This document shows positions 41,923-52,156 of a stretch of 64,000 bases of DNA, in pieces. The stretch lies in assembly GCA_022570795.1 (NCBI GenBank), contig JAKUDP010000006.1, positions 1,302,001 through 1,366,000 of the forward strand, read 5' to 3'. This DNA is from Sphaerulina vaccinii (taxonomy: Eukaryota; Ascomycota; Dothideomycetes; Mycosphaerellales; Mycosphaerellaceae). Both the position numbers and the translations under genes were made by a program. The first letter of the stretch is position 1. Each line of letters begins with the position of its first letter. The notes under the pieces are model-generated. The model had not been told where the DNA came from. It was given only the letters and a program-made list of their open reading frames with translations, and did not search any database.

Positions 41923-42035
41923 GTTGGTTTTCTACTGTGTATATCTGATATTGTAGCAGTCGATATAAGAGAGAAGTCATATCGAGGAAACTGAGAAACG
42001 CGTTATGTATATATCCCGCTCTGGACAATAGGAGT

Positions 42036-42218
42036 ATACGACAATTCGATATATTAATGTCAGCGAATGTCCGGCAAACAATAGAACCCACACGCAACAA
42101 CAGAGGTGGAGTAATGGAAGGAACGTGTAGAAGGATCGTACGTTCTTCAGCAATCTGAATCTAATGCGTCGGCCTTGCTTCATAGTAGTATCGAGATCGC
42201 TGTGGATGAGCTTCGAAA
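42036..42218 (+). repeat. Dispersed repeat, copy 2
   Basis: Copy 2 of the element at 38735-38925, in direct orientation and ~3.3 kb away. It lies ~115-295 bp upstream of the RING gene start, so it may contain part of that promoter. Matching blocks include CAAACAATAGAACCC and CTGTGGATGAGCTTCGA. Confidence 0.6.
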
Positions 42219-42566
42219 ACCTCAAGGCTGTGCCATCCCGCACGTGGTCTCCTCTCCCATGAGACGGCTCTCTGCCAGTCAGCTTTCCAGACTGCCTGAT
42301 CTGCAATCGTCACCGCATGGCCGTGACCTTCAGAGTCTCGAGACAACAGGTTGCTTGCTCATAGTTCCAGAATCGCCTTCTTGCTCTGCGCCACCCGGTA
42401 TAGAAGTCGGCGTCCCTGGTATCACCACAACTTTGTATCTTCTTACACGACCTCTCCCTTCTGATGATCATAGCAGCGTTGTCCGCCATCTCGCAAACAG
42501 TTCTCCTCCAACGCCTCGCTAATTCGATATCCCATGAAAGCACAATGGCAGTACAGCTCAGCCTGC

Positions 42567-43296
42567 TCATATTCCCTTGCCCATACCTCTTGTTCCAGCG
42601 TCCGGTGCATCTGGCAGTCTCTCGATGGCAAATCCACCTCTCTTGCAGGAGATAATTGGCACTCCGGGGATCTTTCTGATTCTTCGTTTCAGATCACGAT
42701 CGTTACTCGCGACGAGGTACACTCTCTGCTGTATCACTCTCGTCACGATGCAATCGTCAGCCTGAGAAATGGTCAGCTGTATTCCGGAGCTTGTGGAGCT
42801 GCCCTTCATGCTTACATATGTACCACGATGATCACAAGGCAATCTTTCCCACCTAGAAAAAGTGTACAATTAGTAGGTGTCTCAGATGTGTGACTTCCGC
42901 ATTCACTTGCCTCTCATCTCTTGCGATTTGTAAAGCGATCCTGTACTTCGGTCCTAACTTCTCCAATTCTGCCATGACGCAGCTCGTAATCATAGGCGTA
43001 CAGCTGGCGTATAGCGTGTCCATCAGGGTCGGCAGGAGCGGCAATTTATGGTGCACGCAGTGAGACAGGAAGTTCGTGTCAACCAGGACCGAATAGGGCG
43101 GCGTAAGAGCTGTGTTATGATGGAAGAACATGGAGCTCGGGACCTGGGGAATCTCGCGGATCAACTCGTCCTTGCCCTTCTTCGCCTCTGTCTGCTTCTG
43201 CTCCTCCTTTAAGATATTCTTCTTGAGTCGCGCATCTCGCTGGCCGATTACACGTTTGACAGCCGCGAATTTTCTCGTCTTCTTTTGGACACCCAT
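42567..43296 (-). CDS. fcf1: FCF1/Utp24 rRNA-processing PIN-domain protein
   Basis: Three exons on the minus strand, 43296-42911, 42852-42816 and 42761-42567, give 205 residues, close to the ~190-200 of the family. The start MGVQKKTRKFAAVKRVIGQR is the signature basic N-terminus. The PIN domain has LVDTNFLSHC (metal-binding Asp at ~73), then ITSCVMAELEKLGPKYRIAL, and after splicing ERLPCDHRGTYADDC and VASNDRDLKRRIRKIPGVPI. FCF1 is the SSU-processome endonuclease implicated in early pre-18S cleavage. The first intron has a GC donor (AG|GCAAGT) and a TAG acceptor; the second is 54 nt without an in-frame stop. Confidence 0.93.
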
Positions 43297-43965
43297 GTTC
43301 GTATATGCTTGGTCGTGAGGTCGTGTGTATGGACACTGAGTGCCTGGAAAGAGATCACTTGCTCGAGCGGGTCGGAGTGTGGCGGTCTGTCTGTCGTGTG
43401 GGAGTATTTCCTGATGCTGGGGAGGTGCTTGCAGCGGTCAAGAAGTACTGCTTGTGTCCGCTTTCTAGTATGGTATGGGAGCTGTCAAAGAGTGAAGCCA
43501 AAGATTTCGATTCGAGCATACCTTATCTAATCGCCACGTGATCTGAACCAAAGACTTGGACGGCAGCGACGACCGAGCTAGCGCATTCGCCATTCTATTC
43601 TGGGGTCCCGTGCAAACCTTGCCTTCCATGTAAACACGAATCGCCCCTTCCACTTTTACACTGCACACACTTTCATTCTGCACAGCTGCGCAGGACCACA
43701 CTCGTTCAACACGTTTCACACATTCGATACATCTTGGAGGCATCGGAGGACAGCGTCGCCACACCAACACCGTTTCCAACGGGCGTACCGGTCAAAAGAG
43801 GCTCGAGGCTGAGAGTCTCACTATCCCTGCTTCATCATTACCACGGCGACAGCCACCCCCAGGGAGCACATCATATACCAAGCAACCCGCCAGCTGCAGA
43901 CTGCAGGGCTCTCCTCTCCCGCTGTACCACCGTGATTGTACCAGCCCTGGCGGAGTGACGACAAC
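43297..43965. other. Divergent intergenic region FCF1 / CSI2
   Basis: It carries the promoters of two divergent genes. A plus-strand frame near 43305-43541 starts inside the FCF1 leader and lacks support. Confidence 0.35.
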
Positions 43966-45204
43966 ATGGCCAGAACTACTTCTAGACTGATGCGCCTAAT
44001 CGCATTGCTACTATTCCTCTCCGTCACTGCTGTATATGCGCAGGGCGATTTACCGGATCTCAGTACTGTCACGAACACGAACGAGGCTACTTCAGCCGCC
44101 GAAACCACTGCCGCGACGACTGGGGGGACGACAACAGGAGCAAGCACTGCCGAGTCGACCGGCGATGCGACAACAACTGGGGCTACATCCACAGGGGATG
44201 CGACGACAAGTGGCAGCACAAATACCGCCAGTGGTGGAACTTCTGCACAAACAACGGCCACTTTCCCAGATGCCACATCGACTATGCCGTCCACGTTCGC
44301 AGGCCTGACTGGCTTGCCGACTATCGCAGGTGCTGGTATACCTACCATCATCGTTCCATACACCGCCAATGCGCCGTTCATGCAAAAGTCTTCAATGCCC
44401 GAGGGAACAGTCTTCATCGCAGTCGGTGGAGTCCTCGCTTTCCTCGGCGCTTGCGTGTTACTATGGCGCGGCCTGGTCGCCTGGAGCGTCAACAGATCCG
44501 TCAAGCGCGCAGCATTGGCATCCATTCGCGGTACTGAGAAGCCTGGCGCATGGGGCGGTGGACACGGGTACAACAGCAAAGCTGCATACTACAAGGAGTA
44601 CGAGGCTGGTAGCAGCATGTCTTTGGACCACTTGACCAGTTCTGGCAAGACACAGAAGCCTGGAAAGGAAGAGTCAAACAGGAACTCTTCTGCACCACCA
44701 CCCGCCGGATTGTTCTTCTCGCCTACTGCGCAGGCCACTAACAGGGCAAGCTCATACAGCGTGGACAATCGGGGCTCTGCATATCTGCCAGCAGGTTATT
44801 ATGCTTCACCGTCGGCAGAAGCACCAGCTGGTGGCCGCAACAGCACTGTCATTGGCGGTAACCATCTGGCGCCATACGCACGCAACAGCCAGATTTCTCC
44901 TTCGCCGCCTGGAACCCCTACACTCCCAGGGTCACGATCTACGTCGAACTTCTACGGTGGTCCTGGCGATTCACGAGCTGGTCTGCGAAGTGGATCTCGT
45001 GAAGGCCTCCGAGCAGCATCTCGTGGGCCACCAAGTAGGGATGGCTATGGTGGCAGCAGAGGCAGCTACTTGAACACCCAGCCCAGCAGCAGCAGTCTTG
45101 CCGTTGGTCAAAGTCAAACGGATCTGCCTGGTCAGCGAGCTCCATCAGCAATCTTTGACGACATGCTCGATGTACATGGCAATGGTCCGCGCGAACGCTT
45201 CTAG
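43966..45204 (+). CDS. CSI2-like single-pass membrane protein
   Basis: A 412-residue single exon. The ATG at MARTTSRLMRLIALLLF starts a signal peptide ending near VYAQ; upstream in-frame codons lack an ATG. Residues ~30-120 are a Thr/Ser/Ala/Gly-rich, probably O-glycosylated extracellular stalk. One TM segment (VFIAVGGVLAFLGACVLLWR) lies at ~147-167, followed by a basic stop-transfer (VNRSVKRAALASIRG). The cytosolic half is Ser/Gly/Pro-rich. This architecture and the Ser/Thr stalk fit fungal Csi2, a cell-surface protein linked to chitin deposition. The role is inferred from family resemblance. Confidence 0.75.
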   Translation: MARTTSRLMRLIALLLFLSVTAVYAQGDLPDLSTVTNTNEATSAAETTAATTGGTTTGASTAESTGDATTTGATSTGDATTSGSTNTASGGTSAQTTATFPDATSTMPSTFAGLTGLPTIAGAGIPTIIVPYTANAPFMQKSSMPEGTVFIAVGGVLAFLGACVLLWRGLVAWSVNRSVKRAALASIRGTEKPGAWGGGHGYNSKAAYYKEYEAGSSMSLDHLTSSGKTQKPGKEESNRNSSAPPPAGLFFSPTAQATNRASSYSVDNRGSAYLPAGYYASPSAEAPAGGRNSTVIGGNHLAPYARNSQISPSPPGTPTLPGSRSTSNFYGGPGDSRAGLRSGSREGLRAASRGPPSRDGYGGSRGSYLNTQPSSSSLAVGQSQTDLPGQRAPSAIFDDMLDVHGNGPRERF

Positions 45205-46107
45205 TCGGAGCAGGATGCAAGCAGGACCACATTGCTGCCATCAGCGAGCAAATCCACCCTGGCACCATCAGCGAGCAGGAGTCGATTTATGGAAAGACTC
45301 TCAGATGGAGACATTGCTTCGCAAAGTATGGGCGCAGACGAGTATTAGCAAAATAAGTCAGACCCGCCGCCATCCAAGCTGAGTCGACTTCTTCCATGGA
45401 CTATCAATACCGCGAACGGGAAGTCGACCACATCTTTGGGGCAGAGCAATCTCAAGGCCGATGGGAAAATGTCATTGCGGCGAGCAGTTCGATTGAAGTG
45501 ATCAGAGCATACAAGACTGCGGTGCCTTCTCGGTCTCTGCAATAGCCCGAACAGCGCATGCATGCTGCGCCATGGAGTCCAGCGATAGAGACAGATCTTC
45601 GGTGCTTGCAGGTAAGAGTCAAGAGAACAGCTCATATTAGAAGAGCGAGAGAAAAGCGAGATTGGCTCAATCGGATTTCGAGGAGCGAAGACAAGAGATG
45701 CCAGACTTATCGATAATGTGTACATGACCAGACTCTAGAGTCTTCCGCGCAGAACAGTAGCATCATTGAGTGATGAGATAGTCCTACAGTAATCATACAT
45801 TGTTCATACATTGATATCAGCACGGATCACTCTGTCTCGATGTCTTGGTTGTGGCACAAGACTACCTCCTACCTCCTACTTCACCTCCACATCCTCGGCT
45901 TGCGGGGATAAAGTTTAGCTTCTCGGTTCATGCACTCACAACCGCAGCCGATCAAACAGAGCAACGACTCGTCTCACGATTGTCGTTCGAGATGTCTTGC
46001 TCTACTACTACTGCGCGTCTCCGCTCTCCCTTATTCTACTACTACAGGCCACCTTGAGAAGACTCGCCACTTGAACACAGCCCGTACCTCAATACCAACA
46101 AAACAAC
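45205..46107. other. Intergenic region
   Basis: About 0.9 kb with no defensible exon. The right ~130 bp (pyrimidine-rich, then AACAAAACAAC) looks like the 5' UTR of the nitronate monooxygenase gene. Confidence 0.4.
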
Positions 46108-47211
46108 ATGAACATCTCCGCCTCCACAATGGACAGCGATCCCTCACGCCCCATCCTCTCCACCCCTCTCTGCACCCTCCTCGGAATCGAATACCCAGTC
46201 ATCCTAGCCGGCATGGCTCGAACTTCCTCCGGCCCTCTCGCAGCCGCAGTTTCCAACGCAGGAGGTCTCGGTGTAATCGGAGGTTTAGGCTACACTCCCA
46301 AAGCCATGCGCGAGATAATCCATGAAATCAAGGCGAATTTGAATGACAAAAGTTTGCCTTTTGGTGTTGATCTTGCTTTACCTCAGGTCGGAGGGAGTGC
46401 TCGAAAGACGAATCATGATTATACACATGGCCAACTCGATGAATTAATCGATGTGGTGATTGAAGAGGGCGCGAAGCTGTTTGTGAGTGCTGTGGGTGTT
46501 CCGCCGAAACATGTTATTGAACGTTTACATGCTGCGGGGATTTTGGTGATGAATATGGTTGGACATCCTAAACATGCACATAAAGCACTCAAAGCTGGAG
46601 TTGATATTGTTTGTGCGCAGGGAGGTGAGGGAGGAGGACATACGGGGGATATTGCTACGTCAATCTTAATCCCGAGTGTTGTGGATGTTGCGAGACAGTA
46701 TCGTCCGAAATTGTTGAAAGGAGATGCTGCGATGGTTGTTGCTGCTGGCGGAATCTATAATGGTCGGTCTCTGGCTGCGAGTTTGTCATATGGAGCTGTA
46801 GGAGCTTGGGTTGGGACGAGATTTGTGGCTTCTGAAGAGGCGGGTTGTTCACAACAACACAAAGAGGCTGTTGTGTCTGCGACATTCGAAGATACTTTGC
46901 GTACGCTTGTTGTGTCTGGACGTCCTTTGCGAGTGAAGATGAATGATTATATCAAATCTTGGGAAGTTGATCGGCCGGAGGAGGTTAAGAGGTTATGTGA
47001 TCAGGGAATTGTACCGCTTGCGCATGATATGGAGAATTTACCGGATGATCAGCAGGAGAAGATTGATATTCCGCATTTGATGGGACAGGTTGCTGGTGCT
47101 ATTCAGAAAATTCAACCTGCGAGGGAGATTTTGGAGGATATGGTGAGGGAGTGTGTGGAAATTTTGAGGGGGCAGCAGAAGTATCTGGGAGGAGGGAAGA
47201 GTAAGCTGTAG
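46108..47211 (+). CDS. Nitronate monooxygenase (2-nitropropane dioxygenase family)
   Basis: A single exon of 367 residues; a second ATG (MDSDPS) lies seven codons in. The FMN-binding TIM-barrel landmarks are present: TPLCTLLGIEYPVILAGMAR, SNAGGLGVIGG, then VCAQGGEGGGHTGD with the catalytic His in GGHTG, and VVAAGGIYNGRSLAASLSYG ending in VGTRFVASEEA. The enzyme oxidises alkyl nitronates such as propionate-3-nitronate, a plant toxin, to carbonyls and nitrite. No targeting signal is visible. The coding strand is strongly C-rich in the first ~200 nt and G/T-rich later. Confidence 0.93.
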   Translation: MNISASTMDSDPSRPILSTPLCTLLGIEYPVILAGMARTSSGPLAAAVSNAGGLGVIGGLGYTPKAMREIIHEIKANLNDKSLPFGVDLALPQVGGSARKTNHDYTHGQLDELIDVVIEEGAKLFVSAVGVPPKHVIERLHAAGILVMNMVGHPKHAHKALKAGVDIVCAQGGEGGGHTGDIATSILIPSVVDVARQYRPKLLKGDAAMVVAAGGIYNGRSLAASLSYGAVGAWVGTRFVASEEAGCSQQHKEAVVSATFEDTLRTLVVSGRPLRVKMNDYIKSWEVDRPEEVKRLCDQGIVPLAHDMENLPDDQQEKIDIPHLMGQVAGAIQKIQPAREILEDMVRECVEILRGQQKYLGGGKSKL

Positions 47212-47500
47212 TAGATTGGAAGAGTAGGTTTGTCGTCGACTTCCCAGTAGTTCCATGGATACCAAGTGTTGTCCAAGACTTCTTCTCCAACCAGAGCTCC
47301 AAGACCGACCCTGACCGTTGCCTCGTAATCTCCTCACTCTAGGCTGCGCAGACCGCAACGAATATAAGAGATGGCCCAAAAATGCCAGTCACCCGCTGAG
47401 AGTATCGCCACTTTGTATTTCTTAGCTTTTAATGTTGATTCCCGAATGGAGAAGCTCACGGGCACTCTTCTAAGTCTTCACCGTGTCCTCAGCCAATACC

Positions 47501-47932
47501 TCAATCCAGTAACATGTATTTCTGATCAATACAACCAGATTCATCCCCGTCATACGCCTTCTTCCTCATCTCCTCTGCCTCATCATACTTCTCCCTCGCT
47601 TCTGCCGTCCTACCCAGTCCATTCAAGGCGTCCCCAAGAAGGCATAAGGCGCCACGTTCCTGCATCACGAAGTTGAAAGGGTCTCGACCTTCAGTCCGGT
47701 TCATGAGCAAGTCAAGCACTTCCCGAGCCGTGGGTTCAGCTTCTCCGTATTTCTTGAGCTGCACAAGCGTGGCGCAGAGTCCATATTGAGCGCGGATGGC
47801 TGCTTCGGGTCCTTCTTGTTCATTGTGAGCCTGGACGGCTTCTCGATAGCGAGATTCGGCTTGGGCGAAGTCGCCTTTGGCGAAGAAAGAGGACGCTCGG
47901 TCTCCGATTGTGGTTTCTTGGGAGGCGGACAT
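47501..47932 (-). CDS. TPR-repeat protein
   Basis: A compact 143-residue single exon. ASSFFAKGDFAQAESRYREA, LCATLVQLKKYGEAEPTARE and LGDALNGLGRTAEAREKYDE are three tetratricopeptide units with the canonical small residues and final Tyr/Ala. It starts MSASQETTIGDR and ends shortly after the third repeat. TPR proteins are protein-protein adaptors; the partner is unknown. It is divergent from the small gene at 48241. Confidence 0.75.
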   Translation of the reverse strand: MSASQETTIGDRASSFFAKGDFAQAESRYREAVQAHNEQEGPEAAIRAQYGLCATLVQLKKYGEAEPTAREVLDLLMNRTEGRDPFNFVMQERGALCLLGDALNGLGRTAEAREKYDEAEEMRKKAYDGDESGCIDQKYMLLD

Positions 47933-48240
47933 GGTGGACTGCCGCGGATACTGATCTGTAAGTTTTTAGGTATTGCACTCCGCTGCGATACAGGGCTTTA
48001 GATGTATTTGCTGGTATTCCGGGCAGCAAGAAGCATAATCGTCGAACTTCAGCCTGATAGGTCGAAACAAGCATGCAAGCTACTGCAAGGCAACTCCTTC
48101 TTTGGTCTTTGCGGCACAGCAGTGCCAGACGATCATCATACGATTGTCTCTCAGCTCTTGTTCTGTTCGAATTGTCTATTCCAGTAGGATACCCTGCGCA
48201 ACCACTACTCTCTTCAAGTAACTTCAACCAGCAAGACAAT

Positions 48241-48600
48241 ATGGACAAAGCAAACGATACCGCCTCGTCTGCAGAACCAGTGACGAGTACGATCGGTTCC
48301 AGGCTAGTTACCTTGCGTCGCTGATAATCCGATACAGACACAGTCGACATCAGCGATCCCAATGTCAAAGTTGTTGGCATGGACTTCATCCTCCACAACA
48401 TGTTCGATGAAGGCAAATTCGTCACTTTCCGCAAGTGGTTCCAAGACGACCCCTATTCTATGCTCGCTCGCATTGCATCTCATGTATCGCAAGGCCTTTA
48501 CACCATCATCAGCATGCAACTCTCGAAACATAGTTGCACGATAATATGTGCCAGCGACAAAGGTATCTCGGGATTTTCCGAAGGTGCTCTGATCGGATAG
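48241..48600 (+). CDS. Possible small two-exon protein of unknown function
   Basis: Exons 48241-48286 and 48338-48600 give 102 residues. The 51-nt intron has a GTACGA donor, a GCTGATAAT branch and an ATACAG acceptor; it opens a longer frame leading into DPNVKVVGMDFILHNMFDEG and FRKWFQDDPYSMLARIASHV. The composition is protein-like and a compact fold is plausible, but no motif is recognised. Alternatively translation starts at the internal ATG at 48385. It ends 17 bp before the 3' end of the convergent gene at 48617. Confidence 0.35.
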
Positions 48601-48616
48601 TCAAACTTCTTCTTCT

Positions 48617-49630
48617 TCATCTCGGCAATCCAGCACGATCAAGCCCTTGAATATTAGAGTACTCAATAGCAAGCCACCTCCCATCATCCTGTCGTTCCCA
48701 AATCATCCTTTCCATATAATGATGCACAACATCTTTACTCCTGGCCGTATCTCTCAATTCTAAATTCTGCCAAACTTCCGCCCAACCGATGTTCTCTCTT
48801 ACAGTAGCAGAAGAGTCAATAATCGTACTACGCGCAGTCGGAGAGTACGCACAAATCTTCTCGAGTAGGGTGATCATTTCGCCCAGAGTCATTTTATGAT
48901 GTTCAGCAGGAGGCATTATGGCTCGAAAGACATCAGATTTGATGTAACTCCAAGGAGGGAGTGATATGTCGAACATATGGCTATTGATCGCCACACTGTA
49001 TTGCGCAGTCATGGCTTTGAGTGTTTCCACAATACCAGAATAAGCAGGTGTCGATCCAGCTGGCGGTGTGGCAACATTTCCTTTCGGTGTCTCAGGAGGC
49101 GTTACCAGACTTGAGTTTGTTGCTGATGCTGATGCCACGTCGCCGCCTTGAACTGTGCTATACTCTGTAATAAGCCAATATCCAGTGTCTTGTCTTCGCC
49201 ATACAGCTTTGCTCATATAATGTCTCTCCGTCTCCTCCGAACCAGCGGCTTTGAGCATTTTCAAAGTCTCGTAACATTCTGCAAAATCTGATTTGGGAAA
49301 GACTACGGCGTGGCTACTAGTGACTTGGCTGCATGCTTCTGGCGATTCACCACGGACGCCTTTCAGGAATTCTATCAGGTCTGAGAGCGGGACGTCTTTC
49401 TTTTGGGATGCGCCAAGTGAGGCTTTGAAGTTCGGAGCTGCATGGGTCCATGGCGGTTGTGTAGGGTCGAATGCGGTTCCGATTATGCCTTGTGAGAATT
49501 CTGCGGTGGCTGCTTTGATAGTATCTTCGGACATGGGTTCTCCAGGCTTGGAGGTGTATGGGATGTTTGAGGACATCTTGCCGATATGTCGCCTTAGTGG
49601 TACAGGACGATCAATAGAGCTTGGAGACAA
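48617..49630 (-). CDS. Protein with two internal repeats, unknown function
   Basis: 337 residues in one exon; alternative starts are MSSNIPYTSKP (49576) and the first ATG. It consists of two ~125-residue repeats. Each has FD..PPW.......F.A, a helix-rich middle (LSDLIEFLKGV / LGEMITLLEKI), then HYMSKAVWRRQDTGYWLITE matched by HYMERMIWERQDDGRWLAIE, each followed by YS-x-x-QG. The fold may be SnoaL/NTF2-like given the cone-shaped W..Q.....W pattern, but this is inference. A Thr/Pro linker (TPPETPKGNVATPPAGSTP) separates the repeats. No signal peptide is seen. Confidence 0.7.
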   Translation of the reverse strand: MSPSSIDRPVPLRRHIGKMSSNIPYTSKPGEPMSEDTIKAATAEFSQGIIGTAFDPTQPPWTHAAPNFKASLGASQKKDVPLSDLIEFLKGVRGESPEACSQVTSSHAVVFPKSDFAECYETLKMLKAAGSEETERHYMSKAVWRRQDTGYWLITEYSTVQGGDVASASATNSSLVTPPETPKGNVATPPAGSTPAYSGIVETLKAMTAQYSVAINSHMFDISLPPWSYIKSDVFRAIMPPAEHHKMTLGEMITLLEKICAYSPTARSTIIDSSATVRENIGWAEVWQNLELRDTARSKDVVHHYMERMIWERQDDGRWLAIEYSNIQGLDRAGLPR

Positions 49631-50304
49631 GCTATTCGTGATCGTATGGTGGCTTGATCTGCTCAGTTCTGATGCTCGGGCACTGCACAGAGACCAGGTA
49701 TCCGAACAGTGGTCGTTTTGCTGTGCTTGTCCGGGTCTGGGACACTGCGTATATGGTATCGAGTACTCCGTACCGGTGGTTCATATGACATGTGCTTCTA
49801 CGAGGTGTACAGCTGAAAGCTACCAAGAAGCTGTATTTTCCGTAAGTCTCCAAATGCTGCCAAGAGGGTCATTAGCTAGCGTGATGTAATCCCACTGGTA
49901 TTTCAGAGTTGTGGTCTCTAAAGTTTGGTAACTCATATGTTGAAGCATGGACACGACCCAGACAACGAAGACGAGCGAACCAAGAGCTGAGTGAGGGAAG
50001 TTGTATCTGCCAAGACGGTCATCAACTAGCGCCGTCTGATCTCATTGGCTCTTTGCACCTGGTGATCTCTTTTCCCCCTTCGCTCCACTTTACTGCGATC
50101 ACCTCACGGCAACGTCATGGAACGCTGATGATTTCCAATCGAGTTCAGCATCGACTTCGCACGAGTCAGAGACAGTAGGTCCTTTTGCTGGTGGCACAAG
50201 CTGAAGGAACATATATTTCCTGTTCCTGTTTGCCATACTAGAAGAACCTTGCCTATACCACACTCTACTCTGACCTCACACCAGTTCATCAAACAACCAC
50301 AGCT
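49631..50304. other. Intergenic region
   Basis: Divergent promoter region between the two-repeat gene and the epimerase gene. No exon is supported. Confidence 0.35.
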
Positions 50305-51495
50305 ATGGCGCCCAAGATCTTCATGTAAGCTGAGTTGAATGCAATGAGATTTAGATATCCACTGACAGCTTCCCAGCACTGGTATCACTGGCTACATTGC
50401 CGGCGATGCCTTTTATACCATCCACAAAGCTCATCCAGACTACGAATATGCCGCCTTGATCCGAACTGAAGAAAAGGCGGGCAAAGTCAGAGCAGCATAT
50501 CCCGATGTTCGCGTTGTGATCGGCGGCTTGGACGACAGTGCTATCATTGAGGAAGAATCTGCTAAGGCAGACATTGTGCTTCGTATGTACTGCAGCACTC
50601 ATGCTGAGAAGGGCAAAGCTGACATCTTCTAGACGCAGCAGATGCATCAGATCACGAAGGTGCAGCCAAGGCGATCGCGGCAGGTCTACTCAGGGGTCAC
50701 AGCGCAGATAAGCCAGGCTTCTGGCTGCACACAGGCGGCACAGGCATCCTGACATACTTCGACTCGAGCAAAGAGCGCTTTGGAGAAGAGCCTGAGCGCG
50801 AGTTCAATGACTACTCTGGGGTAAAAGAATTGACTACGCTTCCTGATGAGGCTTTCCATCGTAATGTCGTACGTACCACACTACTCTTCACCAGCATGAG
50901 AGTTAATTGACACATCTCCCAGGACAAAATCGTTCTCGAAGCAGGCACAAAGCACAGCGATGCGATCAAGACTGCTCTGGTCTGCCCGCCAACCATATAT
51001 GGCGTTGGACGAGGTCCAGTATCCGGACGTGGACGACAAGCATACGAGTTAGCCAAGACTATCCTGCAGAAAGGCTATGCTCCGATCATCGGCCAAGGCA
51101 AAGCGCACTGGGATAATGTCCACGTCCACGACTTGACAGAACTGTTTCTTGCACTCGTCGATGCTGCAGTCCAGAAGAATCTTGACTCCGAGATCTGGGG
51201 CGAGAAAGGTTACTTCTTCGTTGCAAATGGCAGACATGTCTGGGGAGACTTGTCAAGACTGATTGCGAAGCACGCCTCGGACGCTGGCTACATTGAGAAG
51301 GACTTCAAGGAGCAGAAGCTGAGCAAAGACGAGGCTTGGGAGTTGGCGGACTTCCAGGCTCTAAGCTGGGGACTGAACTCACAAGGCAAAGCCGAGCGAG
51401 CAAGCAAAGTCCTTGGCTGGCAGCCGAAAGAAGTCAGCTTGGAAGACGAAGTGCCTGCTATCGTGGAACAGGAGAAGAGGAGGCTGCAAAAGTGA
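50305..51495 (+). CDS. NAD(P)-dependent epimerase/dehydratase-like (extended SDR)
   Basis: Four exons, 50305-50324, 50377-50582, 50633-50868 and 50923-51495, give 344 residues; introns are 52, 50 and 54 nt. The first exon is only 20 nt. The Rossmann motif TGITGYIAG spans the exon 1/2 join, followed by YEYAALIRTEEKAGKV and, after intron 2, HAADASDHE, the NAD-binding strand of this family. LVCPPTIYGVGRGPVS is the typical substrate-loop strand, and WDNVHVHDLTELFLALV the helical C-terminal domain. A YxxxK is not evident, as in atypical nucleoside-diphosphate-sugar epimerase-like proteins. The substrate is unknown. Confidence 0.88.
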
Positions 51496-52156
51496 AAGAG
51501 CAAGAAGCCAAGGCCTCCTGCAGTAACTATTGACGCGAGCTTCTGCAATCTCTGGGCTTTGCGCGTGGCTACAACTCCCACTTCGAAAGCCTCCGACATG
51601 CGGAGAGAGTCCACAAACAGGCGCTTGCGAACCGAGAGCTTTAACAGAGGGGCAGCGTCTGTTCGACTTCCCGATGGTATTGTTGGCCTCGGACGACACT
51701 CGCCGATCGGGTTTGCTGATGCTTCGGGCTCATACCGATCTTGTTCCTTATTATTGTATACAATGGCGGTCTGGCTTCGTACTTACGTGTCCAAGTAGCT
51801 GTTCCGAGCAAGTCCGCAAAGTTCTGAACGCTGCGTTTTCGTATTCGACAGGCCGATGTTTCAAAACTTCCCAAGCGAGCTTCGTAACGATGTATCGAAC
51901 CGAACCTCTGACTAAAACCTCATCTGTCTGCAACAACACGTGCGTCGCGAACTCAAGAAGCATACGGTGACACTCATATATTCAGTACCTCAGTACCAGA
52001 CCGCTTGCGTAGACACGGGCGAGGACTATTCGAGAATGCTCTTCGAAACGCGCAGTAAATCATGGACATACATATAGAGTGGTCCATGTTGCCACTCCGC
52101 TTCTGTCTGCTCACAGCGAGTGCATCACTCACCATTGAATCACCTGCATCAACATC
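51496..52156. other. Intergenic region
   Basis: No exon is supported. Open frames on the plus strand are Arg/Ser-rich without motifs. Confidence 0.35.

Noticed and set aside
42443..42637. Minus-strand frame with balanced composition (LYCHCAFMGYRISEAL)
   Set aside because: It overlaps the end of FCF1 in another frame, continues only into its 3' flank, and no splice partner was found.
42762..42815. 18-residue insertion in FCF1
   Set aside because: It is a GT-AG intron with a CTGAC branch and is absent from the conserved family sequence GTYADDC.
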